DNA of 64,000 bases. It comes from Antedon mediterranea. Lineage: Eukaryota; Echinodermata; Crinoidea; Comatulida; Antedonidae. Each line of letters starts with the position of its first letter. Position 1 is the stretch's first letter. Below, in pieces: positions 10,160 through 22,777 of this stretch. Both the position numbers and the translations under genes were made by a program. The notes under the pieces were generated by a model that had not been told where the DNA came from, made no database searches, and saw only the letters and a program-made list of their open reading frames with translations. The stretch is from NCBI RefSeq assembly GCF_964355755.1, contig NC_092673.1:12345001-12409000 (forward strand), written 5' to 3'.

Positions 10160-11740
10160 TTACAAAATGGCAGCAATATGCTTTAAATGTGAGTGGCCAT
10201 TTCCAACGACAAGGAAGTCATTGAAAATTTAATTTGCTATCATCAGGATGGGTGCCGTCAATCATTCACTTTAATGAATTCATTTTTGAAGCACATCAAT
10301 CGTTGCCACAAACATGTTTTTGATGATGTATTACAACCACCTTTACTTGAAAATATAGGTTCAGATAATAATGCAAATGAAGATAATGTTGATAATGATG
10401 ACGATGCAGAGTATGTTCAGAGAGAGGATATAGCCAACATACAGGAAAATCATGTAGAACTAAACCGAGAATATACCAAGAATGTTGCTGGATCTTTCAT
10501 ACTGCGCATTAGGGGTACAGCGACCACCACATTGATATCAGTTAATAATTACATAGGAGCTACAAATGCATTGTTTTCTGATAATGTTCAGAATGTTCTG
10601 TCAAACTTTGACATTATATCTAGTCCATTTCAAGGATTAGAAAAAGTTGACCAGCAGAATAAGTACTTTCGTGAGAATTGTCAGTTTGTTGGTTCAGAAA
10701 CAATGACATTACCAGGAAACAGATATGATCAACAAGAGTACTGGCACATTAAAGCAAATCCTTGTTACAGAAACGTATATAGAAAGTGGCTACTTGACTG
10801 GTTGCAAGGACGGCCAGCAATTTATAGAACATGGCATGTTCAATGGTCAACCAGATACAATGAGGATCATATTATATTATGATGATGTAGAAGTTGCCAA
10901 CCCTATTGGCTTTAAGAGTCATTCATAAATTAGGAATATTTTATTTCAGCATTGATAACCTTCTGAAGGTGTATAATAGGGATATGAAATCTATCCATTT
11001 GCTCGCAGTCTGTTACAGTCTGGATCCAGCCAAGCATGGGGATGAGTCGGTACTAAGACTATTTTAAAAAGAAATAGACAAATTGGAATCGGATGAAGGG
11101 ATTAGGCTTGACATTAAAGGTTATGCATTTATTTGTGTCCGTGCTGCACTCACATGTGTTGTTGGATATACCCTGCTATGCACTGTATGTTCAACCTTTT
11201 AAGCCCATCTGCAAATCATTTCTGTAGACCATGTTTGTGTCATAGGGAAACTTTGCAAATGCACCTTTATGAGCATGATTTTGAGATGCATAGAACATAG
11301 AAACTGCCGGAATGCCCCGTGGAAACTCAGAGACTGGTGTTAAAGGGCACTGTTGCTTAAATGAACTCCATTACTTTTATAATGTGACAAATTATAACTT
11401 TGACGTGATGCATGATATTTTTTATTGAAGACCAGGGGTTGGTGCGTTTGAGGTAAAGCTTGTATTGCGGCAGCTAATAATATTTGATCGATTTCATACT
11501 GTTACTGAAGTAGATGAAAGAATAAAAAGCTTTGCTTATCCATTTATTGAAAGGAAGAACAAGCCAACTATCCAGAGCAGGGTTATAAAATGAAAGTGAC
11601 CATAAACTTGGTCAAAAAGCAGCACAGATGGCACCATTTCTTATTGGACCCGCGAGACAAGTGATTGCAGCTCCTGCCCACAAGAATGTGCCCATTAATT
11701 ATGAGGTATGTACAATGGAACATGATAATAATGAATTCAG
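10160..11740 (+). pseudogene. CACTA/EnSpm-like transposase, copy A, decayed
   Basis: The open part starts with zinc-finger-like residues (CFKC near 10180, then CYHQDGC...H...H near 10240). An acidic stretch (NEDNVDNDDDAEY) and a region ending in LYYDDVEVANPIG follow, the last near 10870. After about 10925 many stops and shifts occur. Homology to the better copy at 14.7-17.1 kb continues: MKSIHLLAVCYS near 10990, and GQKAAQM with a trailing proline-rich stretch near 11620. This family matches the CMC/CACTA transposase fold, in which the YDD segment precedes the first catalytic region. The frame breaks make it non-functional. Confidence 0.7.
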
Positions 11741-12617
11741 TCACAATCACAAATGATTGTTTAAAAAGAACATTGCCACAATTGTAATTTTAGGTAAAAT
11801 AACTAATTTCAGAACTCAACCATTGCTGATATTATAAGGCAAACAGCAAAGGGGGAAAAGAGACCCGATAAAAACAGCCAATGATGCAAAACAATTTATA
11901 ATAATGGGAGTAGAGAAAATCTGAACAGAATGAAAAAACTAAATATCCACTTGGAAAAGTCCCAGTATCTGCAGATGGATCTTAATTATCATAACGTGGG
12001 CTAAGTTAAATAAAACCTAAACTAATAGGAAGATGTTTTGCCCAACTCTGACGTAATGTGTACCGAATACTCAATACATGTGATAACAATTGCGAAAAAA
12101 TATGCAAATTATTGGGTGGAAACCCACGGCCTCCAGATCATCAGGCCTCTAGACCACCGAGCTTAAACCTGATGGCTAGGGGTGAATTCGAGCTCAAGTA
12201 AGCAGCAGGAACTGCACCAACGATGATAATTGTTGTTAATTGCGTAATAAGTTTTTGAATATACTCTTTCTTTTATTGATTCAAAAATATACAATAATCT
12301 TAGTATATTTTAAATACAAAAGATGGTTTACAAAATGCTAAAGATAGAAATAAGCAATTACTGTAACTTTAAGTGCATTTACTGTTTTTACAGATGATCT
12401 GGATGTGTTCAGCTGATGCTTTTCATTACATTGTACAACACACTTTTTATTATTAAATTGCAATAGGTCTATACAAAATGTGTATTTCATTACCTCTCTC
12501 ACAAGATCACTGTTGTATAAAATACACTTTTCACAGCAGCATAATTTTGTAATTTGGAGATCAAACCTGGTTAAAAATGGTTTATTTTCTGCATATGTGG
12601 AAATGTGTATAATTAGA

Positions 12618-12619
<2 letters not shown>
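11741..12619. other. Noncoding, with a tRNA-like patch at 12115-12165
   Basis: Mostly A+T-rich. On the minus strand 12165-12115 reads GGTGGTCTAGAGGCCTGATG followed by GTGGGTTTCCACC. These resemble diverged A and B boxes of a tRNA-derived SINE; the identification is weak. Confidence 0.35.
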
Positions 12620-12651
<32 letters not shown>

Positions 12652-13215
12652 TGAACACTTTCATATTTAAATTTAAAAAATAGCTTAACATAATAACACT
12701 TTCTTATTAATAGTAATACACAATATACATTTCTCTTAAGAACAAAATATAAATAATTTCACAATGTAATAAATATAAATCTATTTTTTCTTTTCACTTA
12801 AAAACAAAGTCTATAAATAATTTGTTGTCAATTTTTTCTTTTTTAGCATATTTCCACTAAAAAATAATTTAATTAAACATAAAACTTTCTTATTCAAATA
12901 AATAGTTATTACTTACTAAATAAACAGATGATAAAAGTTCTATAAATTCAAGATTTAAATAAAACATTATATGAAAACAATGCTTTTATTGAACACTTTC
13001 GTATTTCAATTTAAAAAATAGCTTAAAATAATAACACCTTTTAAATAATAATAATATATAATATACATTTCTCTTAAGAACAAACTATAAATAATTTCAT
13101 GATGTAATAAATATAAATCTACATTTTCTTTTTTCTTAAAAACAAAGTCTATAAATAATTTGTTGTCAATTTTTTCTTATATAACATATTTCAACTAAAT
13201 AATTTAATTAAACAG
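12620..13215 (-). repeat. Tandem duplication next to a 29-base poly(T)
   Basis: Poly(T) at 12620-12648 lies beside TTATTGAACACTTTC, which on the minus strand is an AATAA-type signal followed by a poly(A) tail: the mark of a retroposed 3' end. The ~240 bp to its right (to about 12890) recurs at 12985-13215; both copies contain ACATTTCTCTTAAGAACAAA and TAATTTGTTGTCAATTTTTT. The second copy lacks the homopolymer. Confidence 0.65.
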
Positions 13216-13486
13216 ATTAAACTAAATTAATTAGAAGTTAATCAAGAAAAGAAGGAAGGCAACTGGCAAATGCCTTCAGTTCACACATTTTGTAAACTTG
13301 TAATGAGCAGTATGCCAAATTGAAATTCAAACTACCTGATCAAAAACAAACGTGCATTGGTGATCAGTATATTAACAAGGTGATTAAAGATACAAAATTG
13401 TAGTGTTTATTATGTGATAAATAATAGACTAAAGTACCTTTTGAGTATCGGAGGATTTGTGATAAATTCATATATTTCAGCTTTTT

Positions 13487-13510
13487 CAGGGGAGGATTTA
13501 GGGGGCCCCC
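13487..13510 (+). repeat. Possible hAT-type terminal motif
   Basis: CAGGGGAGGATTTAGGGGG resembles the CAGGGG-GGAT-TAGGGGG termini seen on hAT elements of invertebrates. No partner terminus was found. A (TA)11 microsatellite follows at 13520-13542. Confidence 0.3.
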
Positions 13511-13542
13511 TTTTGTAATATTATATATATATATATATATAA

Positions 13543-14191
13543 ACGAAGGCAACGCTAACAAATTTAAACCAAAAAGTTCCTGGAATCCACCTAAAAATCG
13601 TTGTCCAGCTTTAGAAACATTCATTCAGGCTATTGAGGAGGATGTACAAAACTACGTCCCGAGTCCAGATAAACGTGACAATCTCTCAAAACAAGAGAGG
13701 CAGGCCATCGCAAAATTGCGTCAGCGTAATGATATTATCATTAAACCCGCCACTGTTGCCATGGACATCAAATTTTATGAAGAGGAGTCCTTAAGACAGC
13801 TAAACAATCCTCTTCATTATCGTAAACTTACAACGGATCCCACCCTGGAAATTGCGGATAAGGTGGCCAAATCTGTTTCTGTGATGGTAAAAAAAACACT
13901 CCATCGATCCTAAGATTGGACCATTGGGCACAGGTCAATCCAGTTCCAGGCAGATTTTATTTCCTACCTAAAATCCACAAAGCAGGCAATCCTGGTAGAC
14001 CCATTATTTCGGGCAATGGCACTGCTACAGAGAAAATTTCTGAATATGTGGATGATTTACTTAGACCATATGTGACTTCATACATTCAGGACTCCACGGA
14101 CTTTATCCGCAAAATTAACCAAATTCAAAATGTGCCTAATAATTCCACGCGAGAGCGAATGACTGCGATTTTGACTGTAGGCCTATGGTGA
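13543..14191 (+). pseudogene. Penelope-like element reverse transcriptase fragment
   Basis: The frame from 13543 reads through LSKQERQAIAKLRQRNDIII, typical of the region just before the Penelope RT palm. It then lacks the usual KGGA-type residues, a small in-frame loss. A TAA at about 13911 interrupts it. The next frame (13916-14191) contains the hallmark [20 protein letters not shown] and later [12 protein letters not shown]. Catalytic RT motifs and the GIY-YIG endonuclease are absent, so this is a dead internal fragment. The LPKIHK plus GRPI pairing separates it from LINE RTs. Confidence 0.8.
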
Positions 14192-14281
14192 TTAACATTA
14201 CACAATGCCGGCTGTTAATTTAAGAAACCTTCTTTTAATCAAAATTAAGTTGTTAAGGCTTTTATTAATTCGTTTTAGTGG

Positions 14282-14320
14282 GGGTCTCTGTTTTCGAGAT
14301 TTTCTCGAAAACAGAGACCC
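14282..14320. repeat. Perfect 18-bp hairpin, followed by a partial third copy
   Basis: GGGTCTCTGTTTTCGAGA (14282-14299) is inverted exactly at 14303-14320, and a partial direct copy (GGGTCTCTGTTTTC) follows near 14329. It is probably a small palindromic element. Confidence 0.8.
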
Positions 14321-14713
14321 TGGGTCTCGGGTCTCTGTTTTCAAGACACCCAATGAATTCCTCTAATCTAGTAGTAGCTAGTAGGCATGAGCAATTAACT
14401 ACTGTTTCTTTAATAATATAAAACACAAATATGCCTCTGGTCTAGGCCTAGGCTAGTCCAGGTCAGAACATGTGACTAGACCGTATATCCCCTTTATTTT
14501 GTATTTAATATTGATAAACCAAGGAGTTAATAAATGCTAGGTTTAAATGAAATCTGATGCACAATTTAAAGATATTTAAAGATTTATTTTTGTAAAATTT
14601 AACAGTATTTTTTGTTTTTTTAATTATTATTTTTTTATTATTAAAACTGCAAAATGAAGTCTGATCTTTTTACATTTTGCAGATATCTGAGTAAAAACAC
14701 ATTTGTACAAAAG

Positions 14714-17136
14714 GCACTTTATTTTGTAAATGTAATAAATTTGTAGAGGGAGGCACTAGAGAATTGGCCTTACATTTACGTATATTTCATGAAATTAGAA
14801 ACTCTGGGGAGGTGATGATATGTAGACAAGATGGCTGTATGAAAAGCTTTTCCCTAATAAATTCATTTTTAAAACACATCAAACGAAAACACTTGCCAAG
14901 ACAAGTAAATAATGAGCAACATGAAGTTGCGGAAATGATTGAGGATGTTCATGAAGCTGATGAATATTATGATGATGATGGCGAATTTGAAAATAATAAT
15001 GAAAATGTTAATGGACAAGCTGAGGAAGAGTATTTCAATAAATTTGATCAAGATTCTTTGCAGAAATTGGCAGTTTCACTACTGTTAACGTTGAAGTCTA
15101 AATCAACAGTTCCTTTACCGCAATACAATGTTACAATGTTGTAACTGACACAAAAGTAATGTTTCAAGATACCCTTTCAGTTTTACATCAAAAGGTAATC
15201 TCACTTTTGAATACTCATGGTATTAACATCGATAGTTATGGTGTTCAGGAATTATCTGAACAATTTGAATCTTTTAAGGATCCATTTTTGGGTGTGGAAA
15301 CCTCAAATCACAGTTAATGAAGTATATGTCTGAAAAAAATTAAAAAAACGAAATTCCCTTAGGGACACGAATGGACCAGGTCATTGATAGAAAGTCAGGC
15401 CAGTACATTTATAAAACGATTACAGAAACATTTCAGTATGTTCCTGTTCTTAAAGTATTACCTATTATTCTACAAAGGAATGTTTTAGAATTAATAGAAG
15501 GAGAGGGAAATGTGCAATGTGGATGTCCTGCTAAATGTCAATATCTCAAAGGATATCGTGATGGACAACAGTATGATCAGCATGGATTCTTAGTCGAGCA
15601 TCCAAATGCTTTACGCTTCCAACTTTATTACGATGATGTTGAGGTGGTTAACCCACTAGGTAGTAAAACATGTATTCAGAAGTTAGGCCTATTTTATTAC
15701 TGTATTGGAAATATTCCAAGACGATATAATTCTACAATGAGCATCCATCTATTAGCTGTGTGTTATACTGCTGATTTGAAAAAATATGGTTTTGATCCAA
15801 TCTTACAACTTTTCATAAATGAAATGAAACAACTGGAGTGCGACACCGGTGTTAAAATAACTTTAGATGGAAGAAATACTACAGTTCATGATACATTAGT
15901 TTCATTTTGTGGTGACACATTGGCAGCACATGATTTGCTTGGATTCATGAATCCAACTGCAAACATGCTTTGTAGGCTTTGCAAAGGTACACGAGATCGT
16001 ATTCAGACATTTTTTCTAGAAGAAGACTTTGAAGAGGAATATAGAGGAGCATGATAGGTGTGCTCAAATAGCTCAGAGAAATGGATCAGACCCAACAACA
16101 TGGATACGAAGACCATGTTTACTTGATAGTTTAAGATGTTTTCACTCAGTAACTAACTTTAACTTTGACATTATGCATGATATGCTTGAGGGTGTATGCC
16201 CGTATGAGGTAAAGTTATTGCTGAACAGATTTATTTAAACCAAGTTCCTTGTTGCAAAGTCGTTTGAGAAATTTAGATGATCATAAGTTGGTCAAAAAGC
16301 CTCTCAAATGTGGTGCCTAATACGTATGCTTCCCCTGCATATTGAGGATTGTATCCCACATGGAAATGCTCATTATGAATTTCTTTTGATCCGTTTAGAG
16401 TGCACGGACCTGATATATGCACCTGTTCTTAAAAAGACACATGTTGCTTACCTAAAGTATGTCATATTTGACCATCACATGCTCTTCAAAGATCTTTTCC
16501 CCCAAAACAGGTTCATTAATAAACACCACCACATGATCCACTACCCATTCTGCATCAGAATGTCCGGCCCTTTGACAGCCATGCAATGTTTGAAATATGA
16601 GATGAAGCATGCATTTAGTAAACGGATAGCAAGTGTTAACTGCAATTTTAAGAATATTTGCAAATCTGTTGCCTGCAAACAACAAACATTACAATGTGTT
16701 AAATGGGTCAGTGATGGTTTGCGATCTGAATTTGATTGTTCTAATGGAAGTATGATTCAAGTAAGCCATCTTGATGGTAGTGAAACAATAGCAGACACCT
16801 TGCAAATTGATGTTAACAGTGAGGTTTTTGTGGCAACCAGTGTGTTGCTGTTTGGTACCCAATATATGCCAGGTTTTTATCTTGTGACTGGTATCAATGA
16901 TTCAATTTGCAATATTCTTGTGCTGGAACATACACCATCTGGTGTTCTCACTACAAAAAAGTTTCTCTCGTCATTTCCATGCATTTAGTGTGATCCAGTC
17001 AGATACACCTACTTACACAATTGAAACACTTAATACTCTGATAGATTATCTTCCATTGACAGGACTAAACTCCCACACTGTACATTCTCCAGTATATTTA
17101 TGTCCTCGATATTCACTTGTTAACGGATGTCACTGA
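14714..17136 (+). pseudogene. CACTA/EnSpm-like transposase, copy B, nearly complete but frame-broken
   Basis: The gene can be followed end to end. An N-terminal C2H2-like pair comes first (FCKCNKF...H...H near 14730; CRQDGCMKSFSLINSFLKH near 14825), then an acidic linker. The catalytic region holds LYYDDVEVVNPLG near 15635, GLFYYCIGNIPRRYNS near 15690 and SIHLLAVCYTADLKKYGFDP near 15745. FNFDIMHDMLEGV (near 16165) is the counterpart of the DVMH motif of plant CACTA transposases. HHHMIHYPFCIRMSGPL (near 16530) matches the block holding the last acidic residue. Frame changes occur near 15138, 15305-15370, 16050, 16235-16310 and 16970. Family assignment rests on these motifs; the TIRs were not found. 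Confidence 0.75.
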
Positions 17137-17429
17137 AATAAGCAAGCTTTTTTTTAAGCAACATTTTGGTTTTGTAATTGTTATATATCTGGTGTTGAAG
17201 GTTCTGTTGGTTTTAAGGGTTTATGATGTTAATTATGGTTGTTGCTTTCTTTTATTCCCTGTATTTTCTATCTGAATGTATTTGCTCTTTTCGTAATATT
17301 TTATATATATCGTTACTGTCCCCCTATGTTTTGTCACTACATGTGTCATGCATGCAACTGTATCATGTAATGTTTTATGCTACTTATTTTTATGTATGTA
17401 CATTTCAAAACTGAGATGTAATTAGTTCC

Positions 17430-17435
17430 AATAAA
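17430..17435 (+). terminator. Candidate poly(A) signal AATAAA
   Basis: AATAAA at 17430, with further A-rich copies to 17455, lies ~300 bp after the end of the copy B transposase frame. It may have terminated that transcript. Confidence 0.35.
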
Positions 17436-17880
17436 ATGATAAAATAAAATAAAGAGACATGTTGATAATTTTTAGTACAGTGTAGAACATTAATTCTACT
17501 ACTGAGTGAAAATAAATTTTTGATTATCATATAAATAATCACTTAATAATTCAGTGCTTAAAACATTGTAAACAGTGTAAATTAGCAGAAACAATCAGAG
17601 AAGAACCTCATTTAAAATAAATCGCAAAACATATTGGGTACGTTTTCTTTATAATTACACACCACATTTATTGTTGTCTACAGTAGGCCTATAAAGTCAT
17701 ATTTTCATTCAGTTTTAAAGTAATAATAATAATTATAAATGGGGCTTATTCAACTATCAACAAATTTCCAAAGGGCATGTTTATAGGAACATTTAAGCTT
17801 GTAGAGATAAAATGTACATTGCCATGTACTGTAATAATGCTTTTTTAAGGATAACAAAGAAGATAACTTTTTTTTTAAAG

Positions 17881-19339
17881 CTAATGATATTGACCTAATG
17901 GTCCTGACAACACTTGACGAAAGCGATATGCAATCGCTGGGGATAGAATCATTTGGGGCGAGACGTAAGCTGAAAATATTTATTCAAAATTTAGATGAAA
18001 ACAAAACTAACGCATCAGACTCAGTTTTGGTATGTGATTTGGTATTTTCGTTACAGATTTTTATTTGTAAAACATTCAACATTATATTTGTTCTCCTATT
18101 CATCTCTCAAATCACTTGCTCCTTTTGATCAACTATTGGAATTAATTTTGTGCTGAATTTCACTGATCAAACTATAAACAAAATATACAGACTAACTTGC
18201 AGTAAAACCAACCAATTTTTGGATTTTCCTGGCTAATAATATATTAAAAGTCACATGGCCCTGTTTATTCTTGCTTTACCAAATTAGTCTTAAAACAGTT
18301 CTTTAACCTAATGATCTCTTCATAACTTTTTATTAGAATGTGTCCACAAGTAGTACGTCTGAAGAAAATGAATGTCCTAGTACCAAAAGGAGATGTGACA
18401 ATGTGGTAGGTTGTTAATTTTAGTTTTGTAGGCTTAGCTGGTAAAGAGCGGTAATGTACAAACATCGTACGCTATCCCTAGTCTGACGTTGTCTCGTTGC
18501 TGAATTAATTGTCTTTTTCTCTGTCCTTTTTTTTGGCAGAATTCATTAATATAAATTGGGAAAGACCCGGTATTTTCGCTGAAAAGTTATGGTTATTTTA
18601 TATGGGTTTTTTTTCAAGTGTCATTAAGCATGATCGCCTTCGTAAATAGTGATAAGTACAGAAGTTGATATTAAGGGAAATAAAACTCTTTCTTACAGTT
18701 AATTGACCCTAACCAAATATTAGAAAAACACAAGGAAGGGAAAAAGGTTGCAGATTTTCTTGCAAGGGGCGGCGTACCATCCATAGCTCAACGGAGGTTA
18801 ATTGTAAGACTTACAGTCCAAGCATTAATACAAAAACGAGGTGGCGATCTGTGAGTATTTTGAACATTCCTTGTAAAATGCAACCCAGATTAAAATGTGT
18901 TAATGATTGTTTTCACTTGATTGACTGTACTTTTTATGTTTAATTTTTCCTCAGGTACCCATCGTCTACTCAAAAATCTCTATTGGCCAAGAAAATTGTT
19001 TCTACCTATCCCGTTTGTAGGGACACCACTCCAGGCCTTGAAGGACATGTAAACATTATTTTTATTATTATTATTTCAGGGAAATACACCTAAATACACC
19101 TCTTAAACAATCACTACAATTTTATTATTATTATTAGTGTTGGATGAATTTTCATTACAATTTTATTTGTAGGAGCATTTTTATGATGATGGCAAAGGGT
19201 TCATTGAATACAGACTAAAAACTGTAAGAAGTTCAAGGTCAGATGAAGAGAAAAGGCAATTTCAAGTGAAACCACGGCAGAAACAAAAGTCAGACGATGA
19301 TGCATGTGATGGTGATTGCAATGTTGAATGTCTGAGAAG
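17881..19339 (+). CDS. SAMD3-like (SAM-domain) gene, five internal exons, undamaged
   Basis: Exons 17881-18029, 18337-18405, 18699-18850, 18955-19048 and 19173-19339 have AG/GT borders, join in phase and contain no stop. Exon 1 of this series ends a SAM domain (LDESDMQSLGIESFGARRKL). The second is Ser/Thr-rich. The third (ILEKHKEGKKVADFLARGG) and fourth (YPSSTQKSLLAKKIVSTYP) carry the region typical of sterile alpha motif domain-containing protein 3-like proteins. The fifth has HFYDDGKGFIEYRLKTVR. The first SAM half is not seen upstream, and a transposase lies there. The C-terminal exons are missing downstream, where another transposase gene sits. The gene may therefore be truncated, or its ends may lie elsewhere. 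Phases match those of the decayed relative at 26.3-29.5 kb. Confidence 0.7.
18415..18600 (+). mobile_element. Partial copy of the TTAA MITE family, intronic
   Basis: GGTAATGTACAAACATCGTA and CCGGTATTTTCGCTGAAAAG match the interior of the MITE at 58526-59151. Neither TIR is present. It lies inside an intron of the SAMD3-like gene. Confidence 0.65.
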
Positions 19340-19464
19340 GTATGTAGGCTACATTTTAATAATCAACCAAGGTTACCAACCAATGCTTTTAACCAACTTG
19401 AATGTGATCATAACCATTCTTTAGTGAGATAGCGACCATGCAGTTACATATCGTGGGCTTAGTG

Positions 19465-19700
19465 CCAAAACTGTCTATGTCCAATTTGAGCAAAAATGAG
19501 TTAGACCCTCTATTAGTTATGTTCTTGGATATACTTTCTCTGCCAGAAGTGTCTAGGTCCACTCCTTTCAAAATAGGGGGCGTTAGACAAAGTAAATTAA
19601 GTCTATGTCCTTATATTTATATGATATTGATTTATGCCAGAACTGTCTATGTGGGACATAGTCAGTTCTGGCATGATTTTTTTGTGGGACATAGACATAT
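19465..19700. repeat. Cluster of GTCTATGTCC motifs with a long hairpin
   Basis: GTCTATGTCC or close forms occur near 19470, 19550, 19601 and 19642, and inverted (GGACATAG) near 19654 and 19685. ATGCCAGAACTG-t-CTATGT / ACATAG-t-CAGTTCTGGCAT (19634-19674) forms a hairpin with one mismatch. The cluster directly precedes the transposase gene that starts at 19811, so these may be its subterminal repeats. Confidence 0.6.
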
Positions 19701-19810
19701 CTTTTACATTGGATTCCTGTATGCAGCGGTGGGATCCATGCTGTCTCTTCCGTATTATCATTTTCAAGTTGTTTCTCACTTTTTTGGTCAATTTTTGTGA
19801 TTTAAATATC

Positions 19811-22259
19811 ATGACTAAGAGGCTTAGAAGAGGTAAGTTTCAAAGGATCAATCGTATAGTTAGTCACATTATAATTGTTGTAAATTAATTAGGTTAGGCC
19901 GGGCTTTATAGGCAAGCCTCTCTCCAGGCTAGGCCTAAAGTAGGCCTAAACTAGGCCTAAACTAGGCCTAACTTTGCTTAGGCCGAGGCCTACTTAGAAG
20001 CCTGCACATTTGACAATTTTTATTCATGAGTCACTCAATACATTAATAACATAACAGTTTTTAGTAATCCATAAAAAAATATTTATATTTATCTATTTTA
20101 TTATTTTAAAATAATTGATTCACTCAAATGAATGTGCCCTACTCTAAGTAGGCCTATTATTGTAGCTATAATACACATATATATTTTTCGTTTCAGATAA
20201 TGCCTACAATGCGTCTCAGGTCATAGCAATGTTAGACATTGATGACAGTGATGAGGAAATTGAAGACTCGGATAATGACCCGGATTATGACTAGATGAGG
20301 CCGAAGAAAGGTGAAGAAAGATCGTGCAAAGGCCTATTGACAAATCAAAGTCGTTGAAAATCAACTAGATTCACAGAAGAAGTTAGTGGAGAAGTGGAAA
20401 AAAAGGTTTCATAGAATAAAAGAGCAATGGGTTAACGTGCATGATTCACCTCGGTCAAAAACCAAAAAGTTGCTGAGGCACTGTTATGTGAACAACGAAG
20501 TGAAAAAACAACTCGTTCTGCATCACGTTGTTCTTACTTAGACGCTTTATGGAACGAGACGACAATAGCCGACAAATGCCTGGTAAAAAGGATACGATAA
20601 CGAGACGGAAAGTAAAGAAGCAAAAACGTCTACTAAATGACTATCTTACCGTGCTGCATGCCAAGTTTTTGTTTGAAAATCCAGAAGTAGAAATGCACTA
20701 TTCTACATTTTGCAAGTTGAAGCCGTGGTGGGTAGTGAAGCCAACACTTAGTGATTTAAACACTTGCATGTGCAAACGCTGCAGTAATATTGATTTGATG
20801 AACCAGAAACTTTCTGGTGAAAAACTGGTGACAACTGTAGATGCATCTATAAACTCCGCTGTTTGTTCTCCCTACAATAAAACATGCATGTACGGAGAAT
20901 GCGAAACTTGCTTTCACAAGAGAGTAAAGTTTCTAAATACCTATAAGAAATAAACAGGTTGACTTCCAGCAATGGGTCACTCTGGAAAGACCATACGGTG
21001 ATGACAAAGTGTCGAAAGTTACTGCTAAAGAAACATTTACGACGACCTTACATGAACTCTGTGAAAAGTACGAGGGCGACTTGAAACACAGATATATGAT
21101 CCACAAGTTCAACATATTCCACCAGTATTCAGAGCTTAGAAAGCTAAAGGCTAACCTCGAAGATAATGCGGTCATTGTGCACATAGATTTTTCTGAAAAC
21201 TATGGATGCAAATACTCCACCGAGATTCAAAGTGTTCACTTTGGTGGTTCTCACCAACAAGCGTCATTACACACTGGTGTATATTACACCAAAAATAAAT
21301 CTCACGCTTTCTGTACTATATCAGATTGTACAAGGCATGATCCGTCCGGGATTTGGGGTCACTTGGTTCCAATCATGCGCGTTATTAAGAAAACGTTTCC
21401 AAAAATAACTGATATTCATTTTGTATCTGATGGACCCACAACCCAATATAGAAACAAAAAGAACTACTGGTTAGGATCAACAATTCCAAAGGATATGGGA
21501 TTTCTTAATACTACCTGGAATTTTCTGGAAGCGGGCCATGGAAAGGGGGCACCTGATGGTGTTGGGGGTGTTCTTAAGAGAACGGCGGACTCGCTTGTTG
21601 CCCAAGGTCATGATATTCCAAACGCAGATGCACTATAGAAATGCCTCAAGAAAGTAACAAGCGTGCATCTCCTTCAAGTGACAGAAGAAGACATCACAAA
21701 GTTTGATAATCAAATACCAGAACTTATACCGATCAATGGGACAATGAAAATACATCAGGTCCTGTTCACCGATGATCCTGTGATTGTAGACCACAGAGTG
21801 TTGAGTTGCTACTGCAAAATCTGGAATCCTGATAGTGAAGAATGTTTCACAACAACACGCTCTAGATTAAAACGTGACACTAAAGAGGCTGAAGATGCGA
21901 CTGACAGACCTGATGAGAATGATATTGAACGTACAGTACCAAACGAGAGTGAGTCGACTTCAATTCTCCAACCAGTGACGTTCTCCGATGCACAGATTGG
22001 AAAATACTGTGTTGTTCTGTACGATGGCGTACCGTTCCCTGGCATCATCGAAGATGTTGATTCTGACTCTGTCGAGGTAAATACAATGGCCAGAGTGGGG
22101 CAGAATCGATTTTTCTGGCCACTCAGAGAAGACAAAATCTGGTACCACTACGACGCCATTATAACATTCATTCCAGTGCCTGAGAAGGTAACAAACAGAC
22201 ATAACCAGATTGTGCCAGTTTTCTGGAATGAGATTCAGAAAAAACTAAAAATTTTGTGA
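19811..22259 (+). pseudogene. DDE-type transposase-like gene with Tudor-like C-terminus, decayed
   Basis: A 22-base first coding exon (MTKRLRR, 19811-19832) ends at GTAAGT. Its phase fits an exon at 20197 that opens with an acidic tail (DIDDSDEEIEDSDNDPDYD) and meets TAG near 20292. A lysine-rich coiled-coil-like stretch lies in a shifted frame (20350-20520). Then come a Cys-rich segment (CMCKRCSNIDL...CMYGECETC, 20765-20915) and the core: HIDFSENYGCKYSTE near 21183, DGPTTQYRNKKNYW near 21429 and AGHGKGAPDGVGGVLKRTAD near 21528. The end is a Tudor/SH3-like stretch (IGKYCVVLYDGVPFPG near 21995). A TAG at about 21636 and a shift near 20950 also interrupt it. The family is widespread and unnamed in invertebrate genomes; Sola-like is one possibility that I cannot verify. 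Confidence 0.65.
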
Positions 22260-22442
22260 TGATCTTTGAAGTTTCATAGTTTGATTCAATTACAGAAGCA
22301 TTTAGGTAATGTTATTGTTGAATAATTGTTTTGTAACTACAGGTAGTAGTATACTAAACATTGTATTGAGTTGAAAGAAAACTTCTTGTTTAATCAAAAG
22401 TCGGTTCGAATATTTTACTTAAATAATTTAACTGATATTTAA

Positions 22443-22777
22443 AGATGTATTGTACCCCGGAAAAAATAATTATTTAAATTTTTTTTGTTTAACAGGCCAT
22501 TTTAATGTCACATAATAATTATCCACTTTGACCAAAAATTAGATCGAAAAAAATTATTTACCTGAAAAAACTGTAATTTAAAGCAAAAAGCAAAATTGGC
22601 TGCCAGCCAATGGATTTTTGGTTGAATGTAACCATTTATTTTGTCATTTTATAAGGGAAAACATTTTGTTTTCTTTTTTTCTACGGAAGTGATTAACTTC
22701 ATTAAAACTACAAAATAACCTATTCAAAGTCTGATTTAATTAATCTTTTTTCATGTTTTTGGGGGACAATACAAATT
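22443..22777. mobile_element. MITE with TGTATTGTCCCC-type ends
   Basis: The left end, GATGTATTGTACCCCGG, is mirrored at the right end by GGGGGACAATACAAAT. Internal text (TATCCACTTTGACCAAAAAT, GCCAATGG-TTTTTGGTT) recurs at 42698-42905, so this is a dispersed family. 22778-23200 holds nothing else recognised. Confidence 0.65.

Noticed and set aside
14714-15144. C2H2 zinc-finger transcription factor gene
   Set aside because: The fingers continue, through shifts, into a CACTA-like transposase, so they are its DNA-binding head.
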